A DNA stretch of 64,000 nucleotides, from positions 1-64,000 of the forward strand of contig NZ_JAKLTR010000025.1 in the NCBI RefSeq assembly GCF_022012415.1. Reading direction: 5' to 3'. This document shows positions 54,507-62,633 of the stretch, in pieces. The position numbers and the translations under genes were made by a program. The notes under the pieces were generated by a model that made no database searches, was not told where the DNA came from, and was given only the letters and a program-made list of their open reading frames with translations. How positions within the stretch are numbered: position 1 is the stretch's first letter; every line of letters begins with the position of its first letter. Source of the stretch: Terrimonas ginsenosidimutans. Its GTDB lineage: Bacteria; Bacteroidota; Bacteroidia; Chitinophagales; Chitinophagaceae.

Positions 54507-55910
54507 ATGAACCGTTATCTAAGCAGCAGCCTCGTTCTGCTATCGATTTTCCTTTGCGTAAATGCCGGTGCGCAGAATAAAAAGGCACGGATCGACTCGC
54601 TCTTAAAGCACTCCGCGCATCTGGGCATATTGAATGGAAATGTGCTGATCGTGGAGCAGGGGAAGACATTGTACCAGGGTTCATTTGGCTTTGCTGACGC
54701 GGCCAGAAAGGTCAGGCTTACCCCGCAGCACCGTTTTCATATCGGTTCGATCGCCAAGGAGTTCAATGCCGTAGCGATCATGATGCTGGAGGAGCAGGGC
54801 AGGTTATCCCTCGACGATAAGCTCTCCGTTTTTATCAGTGGTCTTCCGCGTTGGGCAGATAGCATTGAGGTAATAAACCTGCTTCAATACACCAGCGGAT
54901 TACCCGATCTTAAATGGAATACGGTGACCAGCGATGGGCAGGCAATGGAAATGTTCCGGCAGATCGCAAAGCTGGATTTTGTTCCCGGTTCTCAATATGC
55001 GTATAATAACAGCAACACTTATTTTCAACGGCGGATCATTGAGAAGCTGACGAAAACAAGCTTTAATAATTATGTAAAGAATGCGTTGTTGAAACCCACG
55101 GGAATGTATTCTTCCGTCATTGATCCGCTGGAAACCGAACCGCTGATGGCGAAGTCTTTCAGCAGGGAAGGCGTTCAGGATCCGTTGACATACCCTCAAT
55201 CCGGCTGGACGGCGGTCACCCTCGATGATTTTTACAAATGGAGCCAGGCGATCAATTCTTTCAGGTTGCTCACACCTGCGTCCACACAGGTCCTTCTGAT
55301 CCCGTTTGCACCAAACAAACAAACAGGACTGGGCGGGGGAGCGATGAAGGACCGTAAGATCCAAACACATGTGCATGATGGCTCCGCCAGGAACTACCAG
55401 GCTTTGCTGGATGTGGATGCCACTAAGGGGCGGACCATCATCTGGATGACCAATAGCCGCAACGCGCAAATGTTCGCCGTGACCGAAGCCATCAAACAGA
55501 TCCTTAATGGCGAGCCCTACAAGCTTCCCAAAAAGTCTGTATTTGAGCTTATGCAGAAAAAAGCAGATTCTCTCAGCGGTGCAGCTCTCATCAAATATTA
55601 TAATGACCTGAAATCCACTCTCGCCGCCGATTATACGTTCGACAGCGAGGCTGAACTTAATATGCTGGGTTATCAACTGATGAACAAAGGTCGTCTGGAT
55701 GATGCCATCGCCGTGTTCACCTATAACACGAAACTCTTTCCTTCGTCGGGCAATGTATTTGACAGCGCAGGCGAGGCTTTCTATAATAAAGGTGATTGGA
55801 AACAGTCGTTCAACTATTATACAAGGTCTGTGATCCTCGATTCAACCAATCAGGGAGCGCGGGAAAAGGTGATCGAACTCCGTAAAAAAATTAACGCGAA
55901 TGTTCACTAA
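54507..55910 (+). CDS. Secreted serine beta-lactamase-family hydrolase
   Basis: A 467-aa exported protein; signal peptide MNRYLSSSLVLLSIFLCVNAGAQ. Residues about 27-345 are a class C/AmpH-like beta-lactamase or esterase domain. S81-x-x-K84 is in HIGSIAKEF. The tyrosine motif is Y166-N-N168 in YAYNNSNTYF. The third motif is HDG in THVHDGSARNY. The C-terminal part (about 370-465) has two TPR-like helix pairs (LMNKGRLDDAIAVFTYNTKLF, YNKGDWKQSFNYYTRSVILD). This arrangement is common in Bacteroidota. The substrate could be peptide or ester; antibiotic hydrolysis is not implied. Confidence 0.88.
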   Translation: MNRYLSSSLVLLSIFLCVNAGAQNKKARIDSLLKHSAHLGILNGNVLIVEQGKTLYQGSFGFADAARKVRLTPQHRFHIGSIAKEFNAVAIMMLEEQGRLSLDDKLSVFISGLPRWADSIEVINLLQYTSGLPDLKWNTVTSDGQAMEMFRQIAKLDFVPGSQYAYNNSNTYFQRRIIEKLTKTSFNNYVKNALLKPTGMYSSVIDPLETEPLMAKSFSREGVQDPLTYPQSGWTAVTLDDFYKWSQAINSFRLLTPASTQVLLIPFAPNKQTGLGGGAMKDRKIQTHVHDGSARNYQALLDVDATKGRTIIWMTNSRNAQMFAVTEAIKQILNGEPYKLPKKSVFELMQKKADSLSGAALIKYYNDLKSTLAADYTFDSEAELNMLGYQLMNKGRLDDAIAVFTYNTKLFPSSGNVFDSAGEAFYNKGDWKQSFNYYTRSVILDSTNQGAREKVIELRKKINANVH

Positions 55911-56094
55911 TTGCCGCGAATGCTCACTAATTGCCGCGAATGCTCGCTAATCACGTGAATTCCTTTTGGTCCTTCTGATGTCTAGATCATTCTATTCACT
56001 GTATAAAGCGATTTTTTACAGGCTCTGCTGATCTCAAAAACCATTCTCTGAAATCAACCGGGAATTCGCGAAATTCGCATCATTAATTCGCGTC
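55895..56094. repeat. GCGAATGCTCACTAATTGCC tandem repeats and inverted AATTCGCG words
   Basis: Three tandem 20-nt units (about 55896-55955) begin inside the last codons of the serine hydrolase gene. On the other side, AATTCGCGAAATTCGCATC and AATTCGCGTC (56064-56094) run up to the ATG of the GAF protein. The arms give a loose inverted repeat. The same GCTCATTCGCG word appears at 43.3 kb. Confidence 0.7.
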
Positions 56095-58395
56095 ATGAAC
56101 TCGTTTACTCTTCCCAATACTCCATTTCAGATCGAGCTTAGCTTTCAGCAGGTAGTGGCAAAGCTGGAGAGCGTGGCTGCCGATCCATCCGATGAAGGAT
56201 TTGAACGGGCAAAGAAACTGTTGAAAGAGCTCGAATCATTTCCTGAATTCGCGGAAGGGATCACAGATGCATCCCAGGTTCAGGCTCACAGCGATCTGAT
56301 CAGCCGGTTGCTGGTGGATTATTTCCCACCCGCGCTTACGCTGAATGAGATCAAGGCGGTCAACCTGCCCTATCATAATATCATCTTCAATCATAGCCAG
56401 CGTTTTCTAAACATACTGAATGCGGCTGGTGCGGATTTTGAGATCGGCATCCGGAATTTCGATGAACATCAATCATACGTATTGAGCTGCTGTATCATCC
56501 TGAATGAATATTATGGAACATACCTCGATTTTTCCAAACCATTGTTCTATGATATTCCCACAGCAGATGGGATAGTGCGTCATTACAAGATCCTGTACAA
56601 TGCGGATAACCTGGATATTCTTCCGACAGATAAGGCGGTGCCGCTTACTGCTGCAGATATCGACCTGCTGACCAATAATTATGACAATCTTTCTCTCTGG
56701 AAAGAAAAGTTTCCGCTGGGAAGCTGGATCCTTCGCGGGTTCTCTATCATGACCCTGATAGATGTTACCGTGGAAAATGCCGTTTCTATACTGAAAGAAA
56801 AATTACTTGGACTGAACTCTATTGGATTTCATACCAGTGTAACATCTATATTCCGCTCTATTTACCGTCTGCCGGAAATGCAAGTGGGGTTTACCCTTTA
56901 TAACCAGGAAGGAGAGCAATTTAATTTGGACGGCTTTGGCCACCAGATGCACAGTTATATCCTGGATAACGAAGACCAGGGCAAAGCGAATGAAGTATTG
57001 TGTTCTAAATCATATAACTGCCTGATCGCTGACCGGAAATATTTTTCAGTGTCTGATATCGATGAGTTCTTTCGTGATGCCGAGGTCAGTTGCCTGGGAA
57101 AGCGATTCATGGATCAGGATATAAAAAGTTTTATCCTCGCTCCGGTGATCAAGAACGGAAAGTTATTGGGGATACTTGAACTGGTGTCTTCAAAGAAAAA
57201 AGATCTCAACAGTATTAATGCCCATAAGCTGGAGGTGGTGATGCCTTTTCTGACGGATACGGTAGAGCGGATGATCGTTGAGCTGCAGAACCAGGTGCAG
57301 GCGATCATACAGGAAAAGTATACGTCGATCCATGAAAGTGTATACTGGAAGTTCCGGGATGAAGCACAGAAGCTGATATCGGCGGATCTCGATGGGGAGA
57401 AATACCAATTAAAGGAGATTGTTTTTCCGGGAGTATATCCCTTGTACGGCCAGATAGATGTAAAGGGATCATCCGAAATGCGCAATTCCAGTGTGCAGAA
57501 AGATCTTCAGCGGCAGTTGCAGGAGTTGATCATGTTATTGAAGAGACTCAATGTAGATGAACCGTTCGGCGAGGAGATTACCTTTCTTTCTGTTCATCTC
57601 GAAGAATTGATCGACGCATTCAAAGCAGGGACGGAGCAGCATATCAATAACTACCTTGAAAGCCGTGTGCATTACCGGCTTCGCCAGATCAGGGACATGA
57701 GGTGGAAACCGGTGATCAATTCCTATTTCCAGGAAACGGAGGGGGAGACAGGTATCTTTCATACTTACCGGCGGATGTATGAAAAAACGATCTCGATGAT
57801 CAACGAACGGATCGTTGGAATACTCGACAGCAGGCAATTGGTTGCACAGGTCTTGTATCCGCACTATTATGAGCGGTTCAAAACAGATGGAGTGGAGCAT
57901 AACCTGTATGTTGGCCCGTCTATTGCTCCCACGCAGCCCTTTGAAATAAAGCGGTTGTATGAACTGCGTTTATGGCAATTGCAGGTGCTTTGCGAAATGG
58001 AGCTGGCGCATAATGACCTGAAGCCAAAGTTGCCGTATCCAATGGATGTGACCACCCTGATACTGATCCATCAGTCTGCCATTGCCATCCGTTTCAGAAT
58101 GGATGAAAAGCGATTTGATGTGGATGGCAGTTACAATGCGCGTTTTGAGATCGTTAAAAAAAGGATCGACAAAGCTTATATCCGGAACACCAGTGAAAGG
58201 ATCACTAAAACAGGAATGATCACGATCGTTTATTCCAGTGAAGAAGAGGCGGAAGAGTATTTCGGATATATCAGTGTGTTGCAGGCGCAGGGCTTACTTA
58301 AACAGGATGTAGAACAATTTGATATAGAAGATCTGCAGGGCGTATCCGGACTCAGAGGGATGAGGGTGAGTATTCATCATAAGGGAGGGGGGTGA
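56095..58395 (+). CDS. Large GAF-domain protein
   Basis: A 766-aa cytosolic protein. The N-terminal region (about 1-225) is helical and unassigned. Residues about 228-400 form a GAF-like domain (VENAVSILKEKLLGLNSIGFHTSVTS, FTLYNQEGEQF, IKSFILAPVIKNGKLLGILELVSSKK). After a helical linker, residues about 420-766 form a long unassigned region. It contains IVYSSEEEAEEYFGYISVLQ and a terminal VRVSIHHKG-like strand. There is no histidine kinase, GGDEF or phosphatase output domain. The family recurs in Chitinophagaceae. I infer a small-molecule or redox sensor with an unknown output. Start ATG 56095, directly after repeat words. Confidence 0.75.
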   Translation: MNSFTLPNTPFQIELSFQQVVAKLESVAADPSDEGFERAKKLLKELESFPEFAEGITDASQVQAHSDLISRLLVDYFPPALTLNEIKAVNLPYHNIIFNHSQRFLNILNAAGADFEIGIRNFDEHQSYVLSCCIILNEYYGTYLDFSKPLFYDIPTADGIVRHYKILYNADNLDILPTDKAVPLTAADIDLLTNNYDNLSLWKEKFPLGSWILRGFSIMTLIDVTVENAVSILKEKLLGLNSIGFHTSVTSIFRSIYRLPEMQVGFTLYNQEGEQFNLDGFGHQMHSYILDNEDQGKANEVLCSKSYNCLIADRKYFSVSDIDEFFRDAEVSCLGKRFMDQDIKSFILAPVIKNGKLLGILELVSSKKKDLNSINAHKLEVVMPFLTDTVERMIVELQNQVQAIIQEKYTSIHESVYWKFRDEAQKLISADLDGEKYQLKEIVFPGVYPLYGQIDVKGSSEMRNSSVQKDLQRQLQELIMLLKRLNVDEPFGEEITFLSVHLEELIDAFKAGTEQHINNYLESRVHYRLRQIRDMRWKPVINSYFQETEGETGIFHTYRRMYEKTISMINERIVGILDSRQLVAQVLYPHYYERFKTDGVEHNLYVGPSIAPTQPFEIKRLYELRLWQLQVLCEMELAHNDLKPKLPYPMDVTTLILIHQSAIAIRFRMDEKRFDVDGSYNARFEIVKKRIDKAYIRNTSERITKTGMITIVYSSEEEAEEYFGYISVLQAQGLLKQDVEQFDIEDLQGVSGLRGMRVSIHHKGGG

Positions 58396-58402
58396 GGGGG
58401 GG

Positions 58403-58592
58403 AAAAGTTTAAAAGTTTAAAAGTTTAAAAGTTTAAAAGTTTAAAAGTTTAAGAGTTTAAAGTTTATAGTTTATAGTTTAACGTGTAATGTGCATGGTGC
58501 TTAAGCGGAGGATATTTCGGATGAAAAGCTGTAGCTGAAAAAAGACAAACTTTTAAACTTTTAAACTATTAAACTCTTAAACTATTAAACTT
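58403..58592. repeat. Inverted tandem AGTTTAAA repeats
   Basis: The left arm (58403-58481) begins with about six head-to-tail copies of the 8-mer AGTTTAAA, decaying into AGTTTATAGTTTATAG. The right arm (58547-58592) has the complementary TTTAAACT units (AAACTTTTAAACTATTAAAC). The arrangement is like 51.84 kb, and the word recurs at 46.36 kb. A CRISPR array is excluded: no spacers. Confidence 0.85.
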
Positions 58593-58638
58593 CCACCCTC
58601 ACGCCTTCCTCCCGCTTTTATATTTTACCGAAAAATCT

Positions 58639-58646
58639 TACTTTTG
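58639..58646 (+). promoter_or_regulatory. Candidate promoter of the ABC-F gene
   Basis: TACTTTTG matches the Bacteroidota -7 consensus TAnnTTTG exactly; a TTTT sits where the -33 TTTG is expected, 19 bp upstream. A start of transcription near 58653 would give a leader of about 100 nt. Confidence 0.45.
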
Positions 58647-58679
58647 CATTCTCCAATAAACAGGTAACATCGATGTAGA

Positions 58680-58724
58680 ATGAACTTTCTTCCGGGCAAA
58701 TAGCAATACAGCCATTCGAGGCTG
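58680..58724 (+). promoter_or_regulatory. Attenuator-like leader of the ABC-F gene
   Basis: A 7-codon ORF (58680-58703, MNFLPGK) is followed by the hairpin CAGCC/GGCTG (58709-58713 with 58720-58724) and ATTTTTATTTAT, like a leader peptide plus terminator. An ATG-TAG start-stop pair lies just before it at 58673-58678. The arrangement resembles ribosome-stalling attenuators of ABC-F resistance genes; regulation is inferred. Confidence 0.4.
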
Positions 58725-58751
58725 ATTTTTATTTATCTAAAAGAAAGGTTT

Positions 58752-60338
58752 ATGCTTATTCTTCAAGATGTTATGTATAAACATCCGAATCAGGATGTAT
58801 TATTTTCCGGTCTTGATATGACCGTTCATTCAGCACAAAAAATTGCATTGGTTGGTAATAATGGTGCAGGGAAATCGACCCTGTTGAGGTTAGTTGCGGG
58901 AGAACTGCCATTAACATCCGGTTCTGTGTTCCTGGATGTGAAGCTTTATTATGTGCCGCAGTTGTTTGGCCAGTTTGATCATTTAACTGTTGCGCAGGCT
59001 TTGCGAATTGATCAGAAACTAACGGCATTGCAACAGATCCTGCGTGGGGAGGTGAGTGATGAAAACATGCATCTGCTGGATGATGACTGGTCTATAGAGG
59101 AGCGTTCGCGCGAGGCTCTTGCTTACTGGCAGCTTAATGATGTAGACCTGATGCAACCCTTATCTGATCTAAGTGGTGGACAGAAAACAAAAGTCTTTCT
59201 AGCAGGCATCGCTATTCATCAACCAGAACTTGTATTGCTGGATGAGCCAAGCAATCACCTGGATATGGCCGGTCGCGGTTTGCTGTATGACTATATTACC
59301 CATACCAAAAACACGCTGCTGGTAGTTAGTCATGATCGTGCTTTGCTGAATCTGCTCGACCAGGTGTTTGAGTTAAACCGTAAGACGATCACCGCATATG
59401 GTGGCGATTATGAATTTTACAGAGCGCAGAAGGCGATCGGGATCGAAGCACTGCATCACGATCTGCACAGTAAAGAAAAAGCTTTGCGCAAAGCAAAGCA
59501 GGTTGAGCGGGAATCAATCGAACGTCAGCAAAAGCTGGACGCACGCGGAAAGAAGAAGCAGGCGAAGGCTGGCCTGCCTACGATCTCCATGAATACTTTC
59601 CGCAACAATGCGGAAAGGAGCACAGCGCGTATGAAAGGTGTCCACGAAGAAAAAGTTGATGGTGCTTCAAAGGAACTTGATTCATTGCGAAAGCAGTTAC
59701 CTGGTGCAGATAAAATGAAAATGGATTTTGATGATTCATCGCTGCATAAAGGGAAGAGACTGGTTGTGGCGGATGAACTGAACTTCCGTTATGCCGACGA
59801 ATGGCTTTGGGCAACACCTCTCAGTTTTCAGATCAACAGTGGTGAGAGGGTTGCCATCCGCGGAGATAATGGTAGCGGTAAAACGACATTGGTCAGGTTA
59901 CTTCTTGGAGAGTTGGTTCCTTCATTGGGATCTTTGCAAAATTCTGCATCAAGAATGGTCTATATCGATCAGGAATACTCACTGATCGATAACAGCAGGA
60001 ATGTGTATCATCAGGCGCAGAAATTTAATACCGGTTCCCTGTCTGAACATGAAGTAAAAAGCAGGCTTACAAAATTCCTGTTTGATAAAGATAATTGGGA
60101 CCGACCGTGCGCGGCACTAAGCGGTGGGGAGCGAATGAGGCTGGTATTGTGTTGCCTGACACTGGACCCTATTCCGCCTGATATCATCATTCTTGATGAG
60201 CCGACGAATAATCTTGATCTTCAGAATGTGGAGATACTGACCAATGCTGTAAATGATTATAATGGGACGCTGATCGTGATCTCACATGATGCTTACTTTC
60301 TGGAACAGGTAAATGTGACGGGACTGACGGAGCTCTGA
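58752..60338 (+). CDS. ABC-F family ATPase
   Basis: A 528-aa cytosolic protein with two ABC domains and no membrane domain. Domain 1: GNNGAGKS, LSGGQKTKVFL and LVLLDEPSNHLD. Domain 2: GDNGSGKT, LSGGERMRLVL and IIILDEPTNNLD. Between them is the linker (about 215-320), long, charged and helical (KEKALRKAKQVERESIERQQ), which reaches into the ribosome in this family. Either a housekeeping translation factor or an antibiotic-resistance ABC-F would fit; there is no C-terminal extension. The leader architecture upstream favours an inducible, resistance-type gene, but this is inference. Confidence 0.9.
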   Translation: MLILQDVMYKHPNQDVLFSGLDMTVHSAQKIALVGNNGAGKSTLLRLVAGELPLTSGSVFLDVKLYYVPQLFGQFDHLTVAQALRIDQKLTALQQILRGEVSDENMHLLDDDWSIEERSREALAYWQLNDVDLMQPLSDLSGGQKTKVFLAGIAIHQPELVLLDEPSNHLDMAGRGLLYDYITHTKNTLLVVSHDRALLNLLDQVFELNRKTITAYGGDYEFYRAQKAIGIEALHHDLHSKEKALRKAKQVERESIERQQKLDARGKKKQAKAGLPTISMNTFRNNAERSTARMKGVHEEKVDGASKELDSLRKQLPGADKMKMDFDDSSLHKGKRLVVADELNFRYADEWLWATPLSFQINSGERVAIRGDNGSGKTTLVRLLLGELVPSLGSLQNSASRMVYIDQEYSLIDNSRNVYHQAQKFNTGSLSEHEVKSRLTKFLFDKDNWDRPCAALSGGERMRLVLCCLTLDPIPPDIIILDEPTNNLDLQNVEILTNAVNDYNGTLIVISHDAYFLEQVNVTGLTEL

Positions 60339-60364
60339 GGATATTGTACCCGGGCATTCAGGCC

Positions 60365-60406
60365 TTGGGGTTGCAGTGTTCAATATTGGGGTTGCAGTGT
60401 TCAATA
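60365..60406. repeat. Perfect 21-nt tandem duplication
   Basis: The 21-nt unit at 60365-60385 is repeated exactly at 60386-60406 (core GGTTGCAGTGTTCAAT). It lies 27 bp after the ABC-F stop codon, between convergent genes. A recent slippage or duplication event is the simplest explanation. Confidence 0.9.
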
Positions 60407-60489
60407 TGGGTATCATACGGGCGCAGGAGGGGTGGTATGCGCTCTTCCTGCCTTTTTTTTATACAGATGTTGAGTATGATCGGCCTGGC

Positions 60490-61350
60490 TTATCGGGCAG
60501 CAGCTATCGCTGAGATGTATTCCTGCAAGGAAGTGTTGCCGCGGATCGGGTCTGTTGGTGTCGTGAGGGTTTCTGTCAATACCAATGCGGTCATGTTAGA
60601 AAATGATAATGCAGCCTGGTCTGAAAATCCCATTCCTGTCATCTCATCGATCCATTCGGGACGCGGTATTTCTACCGGTTCAACTTTTTGTTTCAGCGAA
60701 TGTGAAAATGCTGCTGCTACATCTGCCGGCGAATAAGTTTCAGGGCCTTCGATAAAATAAAGCCCTTCATTTTTCTTTTCATCGAGCAATAGTCCCGCAG
60801 CGAACTTCCCAATGTCTTCGGGTGCGACCATAGGGAGTTTGAATGATGGAGGAAAAAAACTGTAGAGCTTATGTTCGTTTTTGGCGGATTCAAGGCACAT
60901 ATCCCAGTTGCTCATATAATAAGCCGCGCGGACAATGCAGGATGGAATGTCCAGTTTGTGAAGTCCCTGCTCCAGTTTGTAAAGCGTTCCAACATCGCCG
61001 ATATTATCACCGGGTTGCGCGCCGTAGGTTGATTCGGCTACGATCTTTTCAATGGGGGAATCTTTGACAGCTTCCAGTATGCTGTTGATCGTTAGTAATT
61101 CTTCGACGGTTGTATCGGAGTGTGGTGATGCAGGGGGATTCAGGAGGAAAAGGTATTTTCCTTTGCTGAAAATATTTTTCAGGGCAGTGGTGTTACGGAT
61201 ATCAGCAATTGCGGTAACTGCTCCTTTCTTTTCCCAAAGTGCTGCGTTATTTGGACTCCGGGTAATGATCGTAATTTCCTGCTGCTGATCCAGCAGGTGT
61301 TGTGCTACAGCGGATCCTATATGGCCGGTGGCCCCAAGTATGATATACAT
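60490..61350 (-). CDS. NmrA-family NAD(P)-binding protein
   Basis: The start at 61350 (MYIILGATGHIG) gives 286 aa; the upstream in-frame start would place 26 extra residues before the dinucleotide-binding strand. The motif GATGHIGSAVAQHL binds NAD(P). Later parts have FLLNPPASPHSDTT and VAESTYGAQPGDN in place of a YxxxK catalytic site, then AAYYMSNWDMCLESA and an IEGPETYSPADVAAAFSH block. This matches NmrA/QOR2-type proteins, which sense redox state or reduce quinones. Function not assignable further. It is convergent with the ABC-F gene. Confidence 0.82.
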   Translation of the reverse strand: MYIILGATGHIGSAVAQHLLDQQQEITIITRSPNNAALWEKKGAVTAIADIRNTTALKNIFSKGKYLFLLNPPASPHSDTTVEELLTINSILEAVKDSPIEKIVAESTYGAQPGDNIGDVGTLYKLEQGLHKLDIPSCIVRAAYYMSNWDMCLESAKNEHKLYSFFPPSFKLPMVAPEDIGKFAAGLLLDEKKNEGLYFIEGPETYSPADVAAAFSHSLKQKVEPVEIPRPEWIDEMTGMGFSDQAALSFSNMTALVLTETLTTPTDPIRGNTSLQEYISAIAAAR

Positions 61351-61508
61351 AACCAATGTTTGGAGATAGTCTGAAAGGATCATGCCGTACTCTCCGGGAG
61401 TGCCAGCTTCCGGGAAAAGACTGTTCATCTATTATTCCTGTCGTTTATCTATTGTTGATAAATCATCGCTTACCATGCAGCTAGCTTTGACGGGTAAAAT
61501 CAAACGTG

Positions 61509-62384
61509 ATGAAAAAGTTGCTTATCAATACCCTGACCGGACTGCTGCTGCTGCAGTTTTTTGCCTGTAAGAAAGATAATTCGCCACAGCCCCCTGCGCC
61601 GGCAGCATATAAAAGGCCGGGGTCAATTCTTTACAATTTGGAGCATAATGGAACCACCTGGGAGAGAAACGGTTTTATGTTGCTGGACCTGGATCATGCA
61701 AGCAATAAGGATAAGTCCTTTCTGGTAGTGGATGTAAAGCAGGTTGGGGTTGACGGGGTTCGCTTTGAATTAAAGAAAGGGCCCATGCCGATCGAGAGCC
61801 TTGCATCCAATTGGCCGGCAGAAGTCCGTTCTGTAGGTTTTGGGCTTAGTAATGATATGACGGTTAACGCGAGTATGCGGCTGCAAGCTCAAAATACTGG
61901 TCCGGTTTTTAATTACCGGTATGATTCGATCCATAAATTTTCAACGTCAATTGTGGTCTACAATTATTTGAATAATCCATTATGGGCGGGTTCAATGGCG
62001 GGAAAAGCTCCGCAGGCCAGGCTTGGTTCCTGGATTGCCGATGCAAACGATAATGCCATACCGCAGGATATCATCTACTATTTCAAAGAGGCGGCGTGTT
62101 CCAATGTGTCACAACCGGGCTTAGGCGGTTTACCGCTCGTTGATTATTCGGCCGGCTTGGGAATTCAGGCGGACTCCTGGAAAAAGATCGATGCAGCGAT
62201 GACCGTGGAAGGTGCGATCTATAAGCGGTTGTATTTTGATGTGGATGAATGGAATTTTTTTATGATAAAAGATTGGTGTTATGCGAGCTATGGAAGCCGT
62301 TGTGAAAAAAATGGCCGGCAGGAGGTAAAATGGATGAGCATGGATACACTGATGGACTGGCCTGAAGGCTGGGGACCAAATTAA
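61509..62384 (+). CDS. Lipoprotein of unknown function
   Basis: Start ATG 61509, with a GTG one codon before it. The lipoprotein signal is MKKLLINTLTGLLLLQFFAC with C20 lipidated, then KKDNSPQPPAPAA, a typical Bacteroidota export linker. The mature part (about 270 aa) is beta-rich with many Trp and Asp residues (NLEHNGTTWERNGFMLLDLD, WNFFMIKDWCYASYGSRCE). Two cysteines at the end may form a disulfide. No family is recognised. It is a single gene, divergent from the NmrA-like gene. Confidence 0.7.
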   Translation: MKKLLINTLTGLLLLQFFACKKDNSPQPPAPAAYKRPGSILYNLEHNGTTWERNGFMLLDLDHASNKDKSFLVVDVKQVGVDGVRFELKKGPMPIESLASNWPAEVRSVGFGLSNDMTVNASMRLQAQNTGPVFNYRYDSIHKFSTSIVVYNYLNNPLWAGSMAGKAPQARLGSWIADANDNAIPQDIIYYFKEAACSNVSQPGLGGLPLVDYSAGLGIQADSWKKIDAAMTVEGAIYKRLYFDVDEWNFFMIKDWCYASYGSRCEKNGRQEVKWMSMDTLMDWPEGWGPN

Positions 62385-62422
62385 GGACCGGCTAAAAGCG
62401 CAGGAATCGCAGGCGGCGCGAA

Positions 62423-62486
62423 GGGACGCTGAGAGAACTAGATCATCTCCGCAGATGGCTGATCTGATTTGCATTCTCAGCGTCCC
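62423..62486. repeat. Inverted repeat with GGGACGCTGAGA arms
   Basis: Arms GGGACGCTGAGA (62423-62434) and TCTCAGCGTCCC (62475-62486) match perfectly over 12 bp. Outer words (AGCGCAGGAATCGCAGGC, GCGCTTATTGCGATACGCC) pair imperfectly. It lies between the lipoprotein gene and the co-directional sterol-desaturase-like gene. Confidence 0.75.
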
Positions 62487-62633
62487 TGTGCGCTTATTGC
62501 GATACGCCCGGTAAGCTCTGCTGAAATATTCCAATCCGCAATATTTCAGTTTGCCTGCCTTCTGCTTCAATTTTACCACCATTCACTTGGTTCGGGGTTG
62601 CATTTTACGTATCGGGTCGTATTTTGCGGGACT

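Larger units (their letters stand above)
58396..58751. other. Intergenic region with T/A words and the ABC-F leader
   Basis: A 356-bp gap without a gene of normal size. It holds the inverted AGTTTAAA repeat (58403-58592), then a candidate promoter, a 7-codon leader ORF and a terminator-like hairpin before the ABC-F gene, all listed separately. The stretch 58490-58540 has nothing recognisable. Confidence 0.6.

Noticed and set aside
54507-55910. Beta-lactamase-family gene as an antibiotic-resistance determinant
   Set aside because: The SxxK/YxN pattern is shared by many esterases and peptidases, and the TPR tail fits that wider group; nothing points to drug hydrolysis.
58403-58592. CRISPR array (also considered for 35851-35910 and 54382-54427)
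   Set aside because: Units are 8-nt words in direct tandem without unique spacers, and no cas genes are near.
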